Shown in pieces: positions 1 to 12,535 of a stretch of 64,000 bases of DNA (positions are counted from its first letter, which is position 1; every line of letters begins with the position of its first letter). The notes under the pieces were generated by a model. The model was not told the origin of the DNA. It ran no database searches and was given only the letters and a program-made list of their open reading frames with translations. The position numbers were made by a program, and so were the translations under genes. This stretch comes from Sinohyriopsis cumingii (lineage: Eukaryota; Mollusca; Bivalvia; Unionida; Unionidae), in assembly GCA_028554795.2 (NCBI GenBank), contig CM068826.1, positions 102,674,346-102,738,345 on the forward strand, in the 5' to 3' direction.

Positions 1-2876
1 ATTTGCTGAGTACGTTTTCATAACAATCGGTGCTTCAAAGGTAACCTGTTTCCTTTGAAATTTTTGCAAACTATTTTATCTGGGCACATTTTTAAAAGGG
101 AATTGGCCATCGTTTGGTCTATTCTAGTTACTGTTCCTCCCTGCCTATTGAATAAACCAATAAGTAAAATGTTTTTTCTTTTCTTTTCTGTTTTTTTTTT
201 TTTGTTGAACATTTGTGGTAGCAACGTGTTGCTGCCTTCCACGCATGCATCAGAAATTTAACAAAGGGTCAACAGATGATATGTGTTCTGGACTGATGAC
301 AGGGATTATTACAGAAAATGTGAGTGTTCTGAAGGATTTAATTCTGAGTGAAAAGAAGAGGAAATTTACTTACCATCCACATACAAATGTCAGTCTATGT
401 AAATATATTAATTACTAGCTAGCGGCTGAAAATCTGACGACAGATAGATTACGAGATAATGCCTCATCCGGTTGATCTCCATTACCAAAAATGTCAACAA
501 CAAAAAGCGGATATCTCACAACATATAGTACTCGTGCTAGATGTCAAGATGATATAATAATGCTCTATTTAGATGGTTTGTCAATATGGACAAAGAATTT
601 GTTTATGTAACAATAGGTAAATTTCAGTGCATTTTATATTCAGTTTGCGGCTTCCTTTCATGGGGCCTCTGAATTTCTCTGCTCCAAACCAATGGTTGTA
701 TATACAAGTTTAAACAGCCAACTATGTCGCCAATAAATAAAATTGCCAGATGGTATGTTTTGTCACCAATAAGGGAAAAAAATTCAAGTTTGCGACATTG
801 GCGAAGCCCTACACAATCCCAGAATAAACTTTTCACCTTTTATTTTTTTGTTTTAAGAAGAAAAAACTACTTTTTCGTGTACGAGAAAATACATTTAAAA
901 TTTCAGGAGCCACACCACGATCATCTTTTATTATTGATACACGATTCCTTCCCCAAAATGATAATAAACTTTTTACGTTTTTTTTTTGGTACTTTTAAGA
1001 AAGCATTTTTTGTGTACAAGAAAAATACATGTATATGAAATTTTGGGAGCCACACCACAACTGTGTTATATCCAAATTCGTGCTATAATGGAGCATGCTA
1101 TAGCAGGATCACACTGTTTATAGATATATATATATTGAGAGAGAGATTATCTAACGAATTTTGGTCTTGTGACTTTCAAAAAGTAGAAGAAAGTATACAT
1201 TGTAATTAAATTGAATTCACAAAAGTACCTAGATTACAGTTTTTAATTTCAGAAACATGCTAATACTTAATCAGCTGCTACTTGTACAATATATTTTTTT
1301 TCCTTCAGTTTTTACAAGTAACAACCTCTTTAACATGTATACAGTAGTACATGCACAGGTGTCCTCATGCCGTTATGTTCAGCTTATCCATTCAAACCAC
1401 ATGTGTCACTGATGTTATGGATTGAGTAGCTGGAACTACACAACTACCAGTTTAGGGAGTTAATTCAAAATTAAGTTTGAATCTGTTGGTGACATTTTTA
1501 AAAGTGGACAAATTAAATTGTTGTTCTAGTGGCATTTGATAAACTGTTTGACCTATTTGTAATTACATTAATGTAATCTAGCTGTCCCTATCAATCTATT
1601 CTTTCTAATGTGCTCATGCAAAGTCATGCAGCCAAAATTCATGGTGTAGACACCAAGGGCACATGAACCTTAATTTAGGGACCATTTTATGACGTCAGAA
1701 CTTTGACCTTTAATTTTATTGTTGCTGATAAAACATAACTGTAACTATTTGTTAATGATGAACTGATGCATTTTAGTGCATATATGAATAAACTGGATCT
1801 TTCTTCCCAAATGAATCGGCACACAGCAGAAACCAAATATGGTGCCATGCATACCATGTGTGTGCAGTGTATTTTTGGAAATGGATTTTCTTAATCTGGC
1901 CACTCACTTTCTAGCTTCATTACAACAATCCATAGATAGGATTTCAAATTTATCCTTTTAATATTTGTCTGGATTCTTGTAATAATATCATTCTTTGGTT
2001 AGACGTTATTTGCTTCGCTGCTTTTTATTTTTATGTTGACAAAAATGAGTGATATAAGAATATAATCTAGACCTTAAAGCACTTTTTCGGTTCCACAACA
2101 AACCGTTGTTCATTATATTTCAAATCTAAAAGATTTTATTTTTAGGCTAAATCTTCCATCACAACATTTAACCTTTGATTTCTATGGATAGTATATTTTC
2201 CATGATTAATGTACCATGTGAATTATGTAAACAGTCTAATGAAGTGGTACGTCCTAGACATTACCATGTCCACCATTATTATCCCTTCACAGGTTCATGT
2301 ACCATTTCAAAGAGATTTTATGAAGAAAATATTGCAAGTACTGCAGTTAAAATCTTCAATAAATGTATTTAGAAAGTGCATCAATCAGTTGTTTTCATAA
2401 ACACAAATTGTTCTTTACATGTCAATTTTTCAAGTTTCAGAACACAAGCTGGTATTTTTTCATCATCAAATGATAAGTTGATGAAGTTGGGCATTGATAA
2501 GAAATGATAACTTGTTTTGTTGGCACAATTAATGTCAACACCTGCATGAAATACACTGGGTTACTTGACTGGGTTGAGGGGGTGTTTTGAAAGCCATAAA
2601 TTACTGTTACTCAGATTACGTCCAAATACATAACAGGGCAAAGTTGTATTCACTTTCCTAACAGTAGAATGAGATATTAAAATTTTTTTTGCAACTTAGT
2701 AACTCATTTTGTCTGGTGGCATGACCCAGGACTCTGCATGTATGTACCACAATTGTAATGGTACCATCGATACTTTGGTTATATTTTAATGTAGGTAGGC
2801 TTACTATCAAATATCTGTTCATCTCATAATGAAACAATATTTATGTTTCTTTTTTAAAAATTTGTGTTCATTTCAG
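1..2876. other. AT-rich host sequence, presumed intron upstream of the COX11 exon
   Basis: No gene, RNA or mobile element is recognised here. Open frames are short, AT-rich and without known domains. Because the stretch ends in a good 3' splice site (TTCATTTCAG) before the COX11 exon, most of it is probably intron of that gene; I could not find the preceding exon. Confidence 0.5.
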
Positions 2877-2918
2877 TGCTTCTGTTTTGAAGAACAAAGA
2901 CTCAATCCACATGAGCAG
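2877..2918 (+). CDS. COX11: Internal exon of cytochrome c oxidase assembly protein COX11
   Basis: A 42-nt exon bounded by TTCATTTCAG on the left and GTAAGT on the right. It is in phase 0 and translates to CFCFEEQRLNPHEQ. CFCF followed by EEQRLNP is the signature of COX11, the inner-membrane mitochondrial copper chaperone that delivers copper to the CuB site of cytochrome oxidase subunit 1; the CFC cysteines bind the metal. Only this exon is visible: I searched by eye for the next conserved segment downstream and for the previous one upstream and did not find them, so the gene extends outside what I can recognise. The exon is very short, which explains why no long reading frame marks it. The match is strong because both splice sites and the motif agree. 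Confidence 0.8.
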
Positions 2919-5900
2919 GTAAGTCAGTATTTTTGTTTTAAATTGCCCCCATTTCTCTTACCTGATATGCAGATGACAAAAAGTTAGACATGGTGGAATC
3001 TGTTAGTAGCAGACAACACTAATGACATTTCTTCATGAAAATTTATTTACTTGAAGGGATAAACAAACACTCAAGTTTCAGTTTCACGTTTGACATGGTT
3101 CTTCTCAAGAGAGGCCGTTGTCAGATAAGAAGACCCTCCATCTTGCATTTAGGTGATTTACATATACTGCAGTGCGGGAAGGTGAGGGGGATGCTGTACT
3201 GTGGTTTGACTAACATCAGTACTTTGTTAAATCCAGGCTAAATCCAAGTTTGTTATATATAGAATCCACTGTATGATTACCAAATGTACCACATATTGGT
3301 TGGATCCAGTTGTACACTGTATAGACCTGGATCTGCTGTTTCATAATACGTTAGCAGATCTGGATCTGTATAGTTTAATTATAAGTAATTCCTGGATCAA
3401 ACAACACAGACAAAGATCTGCTGGTCATGACTAAATGGACAGATTAGGGTCTGGTTTTGCATGGGGTGTTGGGGGGGTTACATTTGATCCTGACATTTAA
3501 ACATGTATATATGGTAACATTGTATTATCAGATGTCTTTTGTAATTGTTGTGTTTTTATCCCACTATTTTTACAGTCATTTGATCTAAAATGGAAACAGA
3601 TTTGCAATATTACTGTTAGAAACATAGTACCCTTATAACAAATATTTTCCCAATAAAAATAAATGCAGGTCTTGCTATTATTTGCAGATGATATTTCTTT
3701 CCATTTTATAAAAAAAATTAGCGAGTTATTTGCCTATTTTGCCATTCGGTATTCAGGCCCTTTGTAGATAAGACCCATACTGAGTCACCTTTTGGGTATT
3801 AGTTTAAAGGTGGTATATGGTTGGTTCATTGACTTCCCATATGCGACCTTCCAAAACAACCAAATTAAAATCAAAATGATTGTGTGTGTGTCTGCTTTGT
3901 GTACAAAAACTACACCATGTTTTTTCACCAGCATGCATATACCTGTTGAACTGGGGTGGATGGGAGTGGGTGTAGTTGGAGGTATGTGGGTTGGAGAGAG
4001 GTGTGTGTTCTGAGATCACTATAAAAGAAATGCCTAATCAAGTATCATTTTGGATGGTCAGTTATGATTCTGTCAGAAATATGATTATATTCAACATTTC
4101 ATCTGGATTGGCTTAACAGTAGTGAAGAAAGATAAAATAGGTTATACACTGGATACAAATAATGGATAAAGTAAAACTGGAGTGAAAAAAGCACTAATAC
4201 GTGAGATCACCTGTAATTCAGACCAGATTGTTAGTACACTTATATTTTTGTTATATAATGTGGTCTCTGTGCTCAAGAAATTTTCTTTAAGAGACAGGCA
4301 CATGGCAAGTTACTTTAAAAACAAAACATTGTACTTGCCCCAACAGGTGATGTTATTTTGATTCAACATTGAAAAAAGGCTATACTTTAAAAAAAAAAGA
4401 ATTATAAAAATGCTTTGAAATGACTCATTTTCTTTGTTTATTTGACTCAGGTGTACTTCAGACAGATTGTATTGATTTTATTGCATTCATGGAAATATTT
4501 AATCCTGATCATCCAGATGAAACCCATCACTTAGTACCAAAATAGTTTATGCTTTACAGTGATCTCAAATAACATTGTTCATGCCGATACTGATTCCATT
4601 ATTAATTAGAACCATATTTTCCGTTAGCTACTGATGTCAATCAGCATCCAATTGCTCAATCAGTGTGCTTACTGCCTGAATCATCAGAGTAAATGTTCAT
4701 TAACATTCCGGATGTATCCTTCTTTAAACCATTTCTCGTCATTGTTTTGAAGTTGTTTATTAGACTGAAATACCATTCACATTCGGTTCTCTAGAAACTC
4801 GTAATTAACATGATTTGCAACATTTTCACAATTTTTCTGCATGTTCTGGTAAGAAATTAATAACAATTGTGGCATACACTATTGTTCTTGGGATCTCTGT
4901 ACATCTTCAGCTTTGCCTTCAGGTCTGTGTTCTGTCAGTGTATTTCATAATGATCTGTAGGAACAGGTATTCAGTGAATTGAATAGGCTTGTTTTTGAAG
5001 TGATGGACAAATCCTCGATTTTTGCTCAGTCATAGTTGACAACAAACATGAAGCTTAAGAGCCATGTTTTTTTTTCTATTTCAGTCTATACAAAAACAAT
5101 AGCTTCAAGTTTCATAATTAATTCATGTCATGTCATTGTACATTGGATGTGTCGTAGTTACACAAGATACCCAAACCATACAGAGTATCAATAAAATCAG
5201 CAGCTATCAAATCAGAAAGGGATAAAAATAAAAATAACATTATCTCTGTTCCTTTAAGTTGAATAACATTGCCCTAGTTTAGCTTATATCAAACAATTGC
5301 ATATGTACAGATTTGTATATATAATGAGTGATGCATTACGCTATATGTATGATCAAGGGAGAATGTACAGCTTTTGATACACTAGCATAATGTTCCAAAT
5401 GGTGAGGGACATATATATGAAGCCCCAGAAGGGGTACTGAATTCGAATAATTTACAAATGTCTTAAAGAACTTCAAAACAAAATGCTGCATTTCATTGGC
5501 ACCATCACGGTTTTCTCCAGAAAATTGGACATTTTTTTTTTTTCAAGCCTGATGGGCAACTTACTTAGAATTTGGAATAGGCCCAATTTTTGAAATACTG
5601 TCTTCAATGAGTGACCACCTGACTTGTGAGAACTTTCTTATTGACAAACGGATTGTTAAAATGGGTTTTACTGAATTATCTAGACACTGATATTAAATTT
5701 AATCATTTCTGCTCCTTGATATTTGCATTTAATCTTCGCAAGATTTTCTGCAGTTTGATTGGTATTCTTTTCTAATTTTCATCCTGTAACACACATTCCA
5801 TGACCATTTAAGACAAAGCAGGTATTACAAATATTGGGACTCAATGCACAATGGCACACCTTTCACAAAATATGCTGAAGCCCTGAAAATAGAACCGTGT

Positions 5901-6810
5901 AAATAGTTTTGAGGTACAGTGTAAGCGTTACAGTCCGATTGGTAAAAATGTGTGGGTTGTGTCCAAGGAGGAATACAGCTGGGGCACTAAACATATACAA
6001 AAATTATAAAAATTACGTAATTTAAATATTACATAACAATACAAGTCTTAGATTTATGCAAGATGCTTTGCCAGCCTAGATATTGGTAGAATATTGTCCT
6101 AAACAGGGAAGAACAGAAGATATTGGAGAAAACCAACAAACTTAATAGACCACAACATATCAAAGGTTACATTAATCAAAACTGAGAACTGAACCCAGGT
6201 CTGCATGTGTGCAAAAACAACACTATAACAGCAATACTCTTTGGGTGTCACTACCTGGTTAATATTGTATATAGTTGATTGCATGGCCAGACTACATTGC
6301 AGTAGGGTATGTAAAGGAAAAATAAATGTATAATTTCCATAACTTCTTAAGCTGATGAAATGTGATTCTTTAGATATTTTGAATCTATAGTCTGAGAAGA
6401 AAATTAAATTAAGATAAATAGATATGAAATAATTTTCCTTTGTTTGTGTCATACATTTTGACTCAACAACAGAGACTACACCCAAATATAACTTGATATA
6501 AGCTTCTGGGAAGAGTTAATCCAAGGACAAGTAAACAGCTGGGATCGTCTTATATCTTAAGTCAAAGGTCAGACATTAGTCATTTTATTGGAATACTAGT
6601 GTGATAGGTGATACTTGGATACCAACTATTCATCATGTCATAGGTCATACTTGGATCCCAAGATAAATATCAAGTTCATGTAACAAAGAATTTTCTATTT
6701 TGTAAATTGGTATGATATATAGAACATACAACATTTTTTAAAACAATAAACTTAACTTCTCTTTTTTAATGCTAAATAGTTGGAATATATCAGATAAAAG
6801 CAAGAATTAG
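2919..6810. other. Presumed COX11 intron or flank, no gene recognised
   Basis: AT-rich sequence without recognisable coding potential. A GATCTG-rich palindromic stretch at about 3230-3440 resembles the fold-back elements near 17.9 and 52.2 kb. Nothing else can be supported. Confidence 0.45.
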
Positions 6811-7071
6811 TTGGGGGCTCCTGGTGGCCGAGTAGGATACAAGCACTTGCCTAAACTGATCACTGTAATCTCACCTATGTCTGTGCAGGTTTGAGTCTTG
6901 TGTTCAGTCAGTATTGGTATGTAAGATTATGCCTGTAGCTTGCTGTGGGTCACTTGTAATTATCAGGGTTTTTGCAGGTTCTTCCTCCATCAGTTATATC
7001 AGTTACTCTGTATAGCCTATCATGTGCTGAAATATAGAGTTAAACCCAAAACAACAAAAGCAACAACAAGA
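6811..7071 (+). repeat. SINE-A copy 1, old tRNA-derived SINE
   Basis: Starts GGGGCTCCTGGTGGCCGAGTA, has a decayed A box and a B box (CAGGTTTGAGTC), the shared body ending GTATAGCCTATCATGTGCTG, GTTAAACCC and a CAA-rich tail. It is much more diverged than the copies at 23.1 and 60.5 kb. Confidence 0.75.
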
Positions 7072-7274
7072 ATTAGTTATGACTATGTAGTTTTATGTTG
7101 GTGTGCAGAACACTAGATGTAGTATACTGGGATATTGTGTATCGTACTTTGTGTTCAATTTCAATATCATGTTCAAAGATAAATTAAAACTTGCTTATCC
7201 TTGCATACAGTATATGTCATGTTCATGCATTAATTTAACAGTAACTAGATTGTTGTACAGCGCATTTTCTAATT

Positions 7275-7315
7275 ACACAACACACACACACACACACAGA
7301 CACACACACACACAT
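7275..7315. repeat. (CA)n microsatellite
   Basis: About 20 CA units with one G interruption. Confidence 0.95.
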
Positions 7316-8125
7316 AAAGTAGAAGTGTGTATAGTGCACTTTTGTGTTAGTTGTGTTACATGCCATCTCATTTCCGTATTACTAACCCAGTACTGAGTGA
7401 TTTAAATGCAAGCATGGATGAAGTGAAGTGGTACAAAGTTGTTGTTACTGCGCGTTTGGGTAATTGTACAGGATACATCTTTCTCACAGCATGGGCCTTA
7501 TATTTGATAAGGTAATCAGTCTGCTACACACTGAGTTGTCTTAAGTGTGTTCAAGGGTCCTCTCCTCACCATGTAAGCATGGAATGTGCATCAGCTCTTG
7601 GGATGTTATACATCAGTGTATACCAACATCTTAAGTAATGCAGCATTTGATGGACCTTGTGGTATGCAGCACCAGACTTTATTAATCTGTTTTAAAGTGA
7701 ATCAGAAGTTAATGTCTTTACGATTCTTTGTAATTGAATACTACAGGATGGTCCAGGACAGGTTTTGTATTCACTTACTCGGCAGCAGAAAATCCAGATA
7801 TTTTTTTTTAGGTCTCTCTGGCAAAAAATATATGCCCATGATTTTATACTTGGTCACAAAACTACTACTTTTGTCAATCCATAGTTCAATCACAACTTAG
7901 AGAAGTTCATTTTTTTTAAAATACGTTCCTTATATACTGTTGACTGCAGGTCATTGCAAAAATATGTTGAAAGGGATTCGTGTTTTGTGATCACATTTAT
8001 AGTTAATTAATAAACAATGTCATTTATATATCTCCTGGAGCACTTCAAAATGAATTTGTTTATACTATTTGACATAAATGTGAAGATTGCCTCATTAAAA
8101 TTAGATTATTCTTGAGATACTTCAA
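7316..8125. other. No gene recognised
   Basis: AT-rich spacer between two SINE-A copies; the open frames show no domain. Confidence 0.5.
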
Positions 8126-8351
8126 GGGGCCCCGAGTGGCCGAGTAGTCTAAAGCGCTCATCGTTCCGGATCACTGCCATCTCACCTCTGTCTGCGTGGG
8201 TTCGAGTCCAAGGCTCGGCTAGCGTGGGTACGTGGGAAAGCCTGCCAGTAGCTTCTCGTGGGTCGGTGGTTCTTCCCTGCGTTTTCCAGTGTATAGATTA
8301 TCTTGTCCAGTAAAATGGCGTTAAACCCTAGAACAAGAACAACAACAACAA
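8126..8351 (+). repeat. SINE-A copy 2
   Basis: tRNA-derived head with A box (GTGGCCGAGTAGTCTAA) and B box (GGGTTCGAGTC), a conserved body (GCCAGTAGCTTCTCGTGGGT) and the tail GGCGTTAAACCC followed by AAC repeats. The body is shortened relative to the copy at 23.1 kb near GTTTTCCAGTGTATAG. Confidence 0.9.
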
Positions 8352-8744
8352 GATACTACAAATGTGTTTATTTCTATTTGAACAAGGTTTCCAGAAGTTT
8401 TAAGCAGGTCGCAGCTTTTTGTCAGGCTCACATTAGTGGGGAGAAGACATAAGATTCACTTTTCTTGCAATGACGTTGTGAACTGTTAAATTTTTTTAAC
8501 CTCTTTATATGTTCTCATCATACTCAACCTGAATCAATATGAAGAGAATTCATTTTATGTCATGCTTGTTTGTCCTGTTATCTTTGAATTCAGTTCACAG
8601 TCATAGAAAATTTGTGTCAGCATTTGGTTAAAGTTTTTCATTTACTTATATTCTCAAATTCAACCACTTAATAGATTTTCCTCTAACTTATGATGAACCA
8701 TTATAAAGCTAAGATATTGCATTCAGTGACATTGTTCACACACC

Positions 8745-9080
8745 TCTGTGTGTGTGTGTGAGAGAGAGAGGGAGGGAGAGAAATTTGGATTTTTTAATGT
8801 AGCTTTAACAATTTTTCAATCATAAACCGGTAGCTATGATGTCTGCAGTGTGGCAGTTTTTAGCACTGGGGCATCATGTGGCATCATGTCCCACCCAGTC
8901 ACATTATCCTGGCACCAGGTCGACCAGTCCTAACACTGACCTCTTAATGCTTAATGCTGAGCGCCAATCAAGGCAGCTGCTAGTACCATTTGTATAAGTC
9001 TTTGGTATGACTCAGCCGGGGTTCGAACCCGCGACCTCCCGCATCCGAGGCAAACGCTCGAACCGTGGTCCCAGTTCACT
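8745..9080 (-). repeat. SINE-B copy 1
   Basis: A second tRNA-derived family, lying reversed. The plus strand reads (GT)n(GA)n, then ATTTGGATTTTT and a body with CCCAGTCACATTATCCTGGC and AGTCTTTGGTATGACTC, then the reverse complement of a B box (GGGGTTCGAACCC) and a poor A box. It is related to the copies at 12.2, 14.4 and 62.4 kb. Confidence 0.85.
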
Positions 9081-9297
9081 CCCCTCTTTGACCTTTTGAT
9101 CAAGTTCACTTGTTGAAGATTTGTTTCAAGGTTTTGATTGAAGTATGTACATTTTCTTGTACATATATTTTCTAAACCCGTCCATGATGCTTGCTTAACC
9201 TTGTGATCTAGTAGTCAAGATCACGTGCTTTATAGTAATACTTTGCTCATTAGCTGGACATGCGGACTCTGGCTTTCTTGTTTTGTCAAGCATATAT

Positions 9298-10232
9298 AAT
9301 TACAGAACATGCTCAGCAGATGTAACCTGCTCAGTTGATGTAATTACAGAACATTCACAGTGGATGTAATCACAGAAATGCACAATGTATGTAATTACAG
9401 CACATGCTCAGTTGATGTAATTTCAGAACATGCTCAGTTGATGTAAATACAGAACAAGCTCAGTTTATATAATTATAGAAATGCACAGTGGATGTAATTA
9501 CAGAAAATTCACAGTGGATGTAAATACAGAATATGCTCAGTTGATGTACATAGAGAACATACTCACTGGATGTAATTACAGCACATGCTCAGTGGATGTA
9601 ATTACAGAAATGCACAGTGTATGTAATTATAGCACATGCTCAGTTGATGTAACTTCAGAACATGCTCAGTGGATGTAATTACAGAACATGTTCAGTTGAT
9701 GTAAATACAGAACATGCTCAGAGGATGTAATTATAGAAATGCACAGTGGATGTAATTACAGAACATAATCGGTGTATGTAATTATAGAAATGCACAGTGG
9801 CTGTAAATACAGAACAAGCTCAGTTTATTTAATTATATAAATGCACAGTGTATGTAATTACAGAACATGCACGTGGATGTAATTATAGAAGTACACAGTG
9901 GATGTAATTACAGAACATACTCAGTGGATGTAATTATAGAAATGCACGGTGGATGTAATTACAAAACATACTCGGTGTTTGTAATTATAAAAATGCACAG
10001 TGGATTTAAATACAGAACAAGCTCAGTTTATGTAATTATAGAAATGCACAGTGGATGTAATTACAGAACATACTCAGTGGATGTAATTATAGAAATACAC
10101 AGTGGGTGTAATTACAGAACATACTCAGTGGATGTAATTATAGAAATGCACAGTGGATGTAATTACAGAACATGCTCAGTGGATATAATTATATAAATGC
10201 ATAGTGGATGTAATTACAGAACATACTCGGAG
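9298..10232. repeat. Minisatellite with a two-part unit of about 51 bp
   Basis: More than 30 tandem units of two alternating types: ATGTAATTACAGAACATGCT with CAGTGG, and ATGTAATTATAGAAATGCAC with AGTGG. Together they form dimers of about 51 bp. Because 51 is a multiple of three, parts of the array (9481-9678, 9867-10196) stay open as a 17-residue repeat; I regard this as a by-product and not as a gene. Confidence 0.93.
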
Positions 10233-10734
10233 GTGAGAGTTTATGTGTTTAGTAATTTGCCAAGAGAAAGCAAGATAAGCGTTTCTTTTTCAGTTATGTC
10301 TTTACCTATTTTGCGTCAAAATAAGTAACAAGAAATGGTAATTTAGTAAATTGATGTATTGAAAGACTCGACTAGGAATCAAGGCTATTGACGGGTATTC
10401 CTACTGCAGAAGGCATTTAATTATAGTTCATCAACATTCAAGATTTAATTGTGCATTACTTCTAATGAACTTACTACATAACATTTTTCACCTGCCATAA
10501 TAATACTTTTTTTTAAAAAATAGCACTGAAAACAATGTTAAAAATAAAAGCAAACACATTTCCTGTGCGAGCTAGATACACATATTTTGGATCCTAGATA
10601 AGTGAACAGAAGTGACACCACTTGTACCACTTGCGCTGTGAACACCTGCCGTAAGTAGGCCATCTACTACAGGTACCAGATGCAAGGCTGATACTGAAAT
10701 AGGTTAGAATGATGGCAGTCGATTAAAGACAGCT

Positions 10735-10737
<3 letters not shown>
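10233..10737. other. No gene recognised
   Basis: Unremarkable AT-rich spacer. Confidence 0.5.

Positions 10738-10813
<76 letters not shown>
10738..10813. repeat. (TA)n microsatellite
   Basis: About 37 uninterrupted TA units. Confidence 0.97.
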
Positions 10814-10816
<3 letters not shown>

Positions 10817-11559
10817 TGTTGAGGTGTTGTTCTTTTTGCAAAGGTAATTACGTTATGACCCAAATTTCATCCATTCAGCGGTTGTGTTGGCATTGTATGA
10901 AATAAAAGTGGAATACTACTGCGCACATTACCTCGTTGTTGTTGAAAATATGTGGTGACACTTGAAACTGTACTTTCGAGTGTTAGCTACCGACATTTTT
11001 CATGGAAAACTGTCAGGTACCTGTATCAAATAATTAAACTTCTACTCAGTAAACTATTTTTTTTTTGTGCCTGGTACTGATAAACACTTTTGCAATTTAA
11101 TTTTGGGTCAGATCATTAACAAAGTTTTCAGCTGGTGCACTGTGTTTCCTTGGTTGTTATAACATAAGATAACCACTAAAGCACAGACATGACTTAGTAA
11201 TGATCTGTGTTAATCGACTGCTTAGCCACACTGCATGACCATGACAAGCCAGTATGTAACAGAACGAATTGTCATAGTTTCACAGAGATTTATCTAAAGC
11301 ATAAATAGCATGTATCAAGGGATTATGTAAATAAAATGAACTTAAACAAAAACCTTAACACAAATGTTCTATGAGTGACGTAAGTCCAGTCACGTGAGTC
11401 AGCGCAGGTGTCAGAGAATGTATAGACTTAGCTTCATAACGATTCATCCCAAATATGAAAAACAAAGACATAAAAACTTTTGGAAGAGTAAGCAAGTGAA
11501 GAAATAAAATTTAAGCACAGGCGTGACACAAATTTTAAATAGTTAAGAGAATTGAGCGA
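10814..11559. other. No gene recognised
   Basis: No coding or repeat signature that I can support. Confidence 0.45.
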
Positions 11560-11584
11560 GCGAGTCGGAGTAATTGTCACAGCT

Positions 11585-12070
11585 TCAGAATGATTAAACG
11601 AAACCAGAACACAGATTTTCAGTAGTTAAGGGAATCGAGCTGGGTGTCGAGGATATAAATTGTCACAAAATCAGAACGATTCAACGAAACCGTAACACAG
11701 ATTTTCAGTAGTTAAGGGAATCGAGCTGGGTGTCGAGGATATAAATTGTCACAAAATCAGAATGATTCAACGAAACCGTAACACAGATTTTCAGTAGTTA
11801 AGGGAATAGAGCTGGGTGTCGAGGATATAAATTGTCACAAAATGAGATTGATTCAACGAAACCGTGACACAGGTTTTCAGTAGTTAAGGGAATCGTGCTG
11901 GGTGTCGAGGATATAAATTGTCACATAATCAGAATGATTCAACGAAATCGTTAGCCCATTTTCAGTAGTTAAGGAAATCGAGCTGGGTGTCGAGGATATA
12001 AATTGTCACAAAATCAGAATGATTCAACGAAACCGTAAGTCCGAATTTCAGTAGATAAGGGAATCGAGCT
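11585..12070. repeat. 86-bp tandem repeat, about 6 copies
   Basis: Copies begin near 11592, 11678, 11764, 11850, 11936 and 12021 (shared GATTCAACGAAACCG, the first copy GATTAAACG), so the period is 85-86 bp. Each unit contains TTTTCAGTAGTTAAGGGAAT and GAGGATATAAATTGTCAC. The first and last copies are the most diverged, as expected for an array evolving by unequal exchange. Confidence 0.93.
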
Positions 12071-12189
12071 AGCGGGTTATATACGACGATACAAAATCAC
12101 TTCATGTAGTTTTGCAGGATTTAAGGTGCTGATTTAGAGGTTTCACCGTTTCTTCGTTAATCCAACGTCGTTCAAGCCATGAGTCGTAT

Positions 12190-12535
12190 GCGTGTGTGTG
12201 TGTGTGTGAGAGAGAGAAAGAGAGAGAGAGATTTGGATTTTTAACGTAGCTTTAACAATTTTTTAGTCATATCGCTACGATGTATGCATTGTGACAGCTT
12301 AAAGTGATGTCTAGCACTGGGGCATCATGCTGCAGACATGTGGCATAATGTCCCACCCGGTCACATTATCTGACACCGGGCCGACCAGTCCTAACACTAA
12401 CCTTATAATGCAGAGCGAGGCAGCGATTAGTACCATTGTTGTCAGTCTTTGGTATGACTCTGCCGGGGATCGAACCCATGACCTCCCGCATCCGAGGCGG
12501 ACGCTCTAACCACTAGGCTACCGGAGCGGTACCTT
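12190..12535 (-). repeat. SINE-B copy 2
   Basis: Same structure as copy 1: (GT)n(GA)n, ATTTGGATTTTTAACGTAGC, the shared body, then the reverse complement of the tRNA head with clear B (GGGATCGAACCC) and A (CTCTAACCACTAGGCTACC) boxes. It is the best-preserved head of the family in the window. Confidence 0.88.

Noticed and set aside
9298-10232. CRISPR-like array
   Set aside because: Units are contiguous without unique spacers and the genome is animal; it is a minisatellite.
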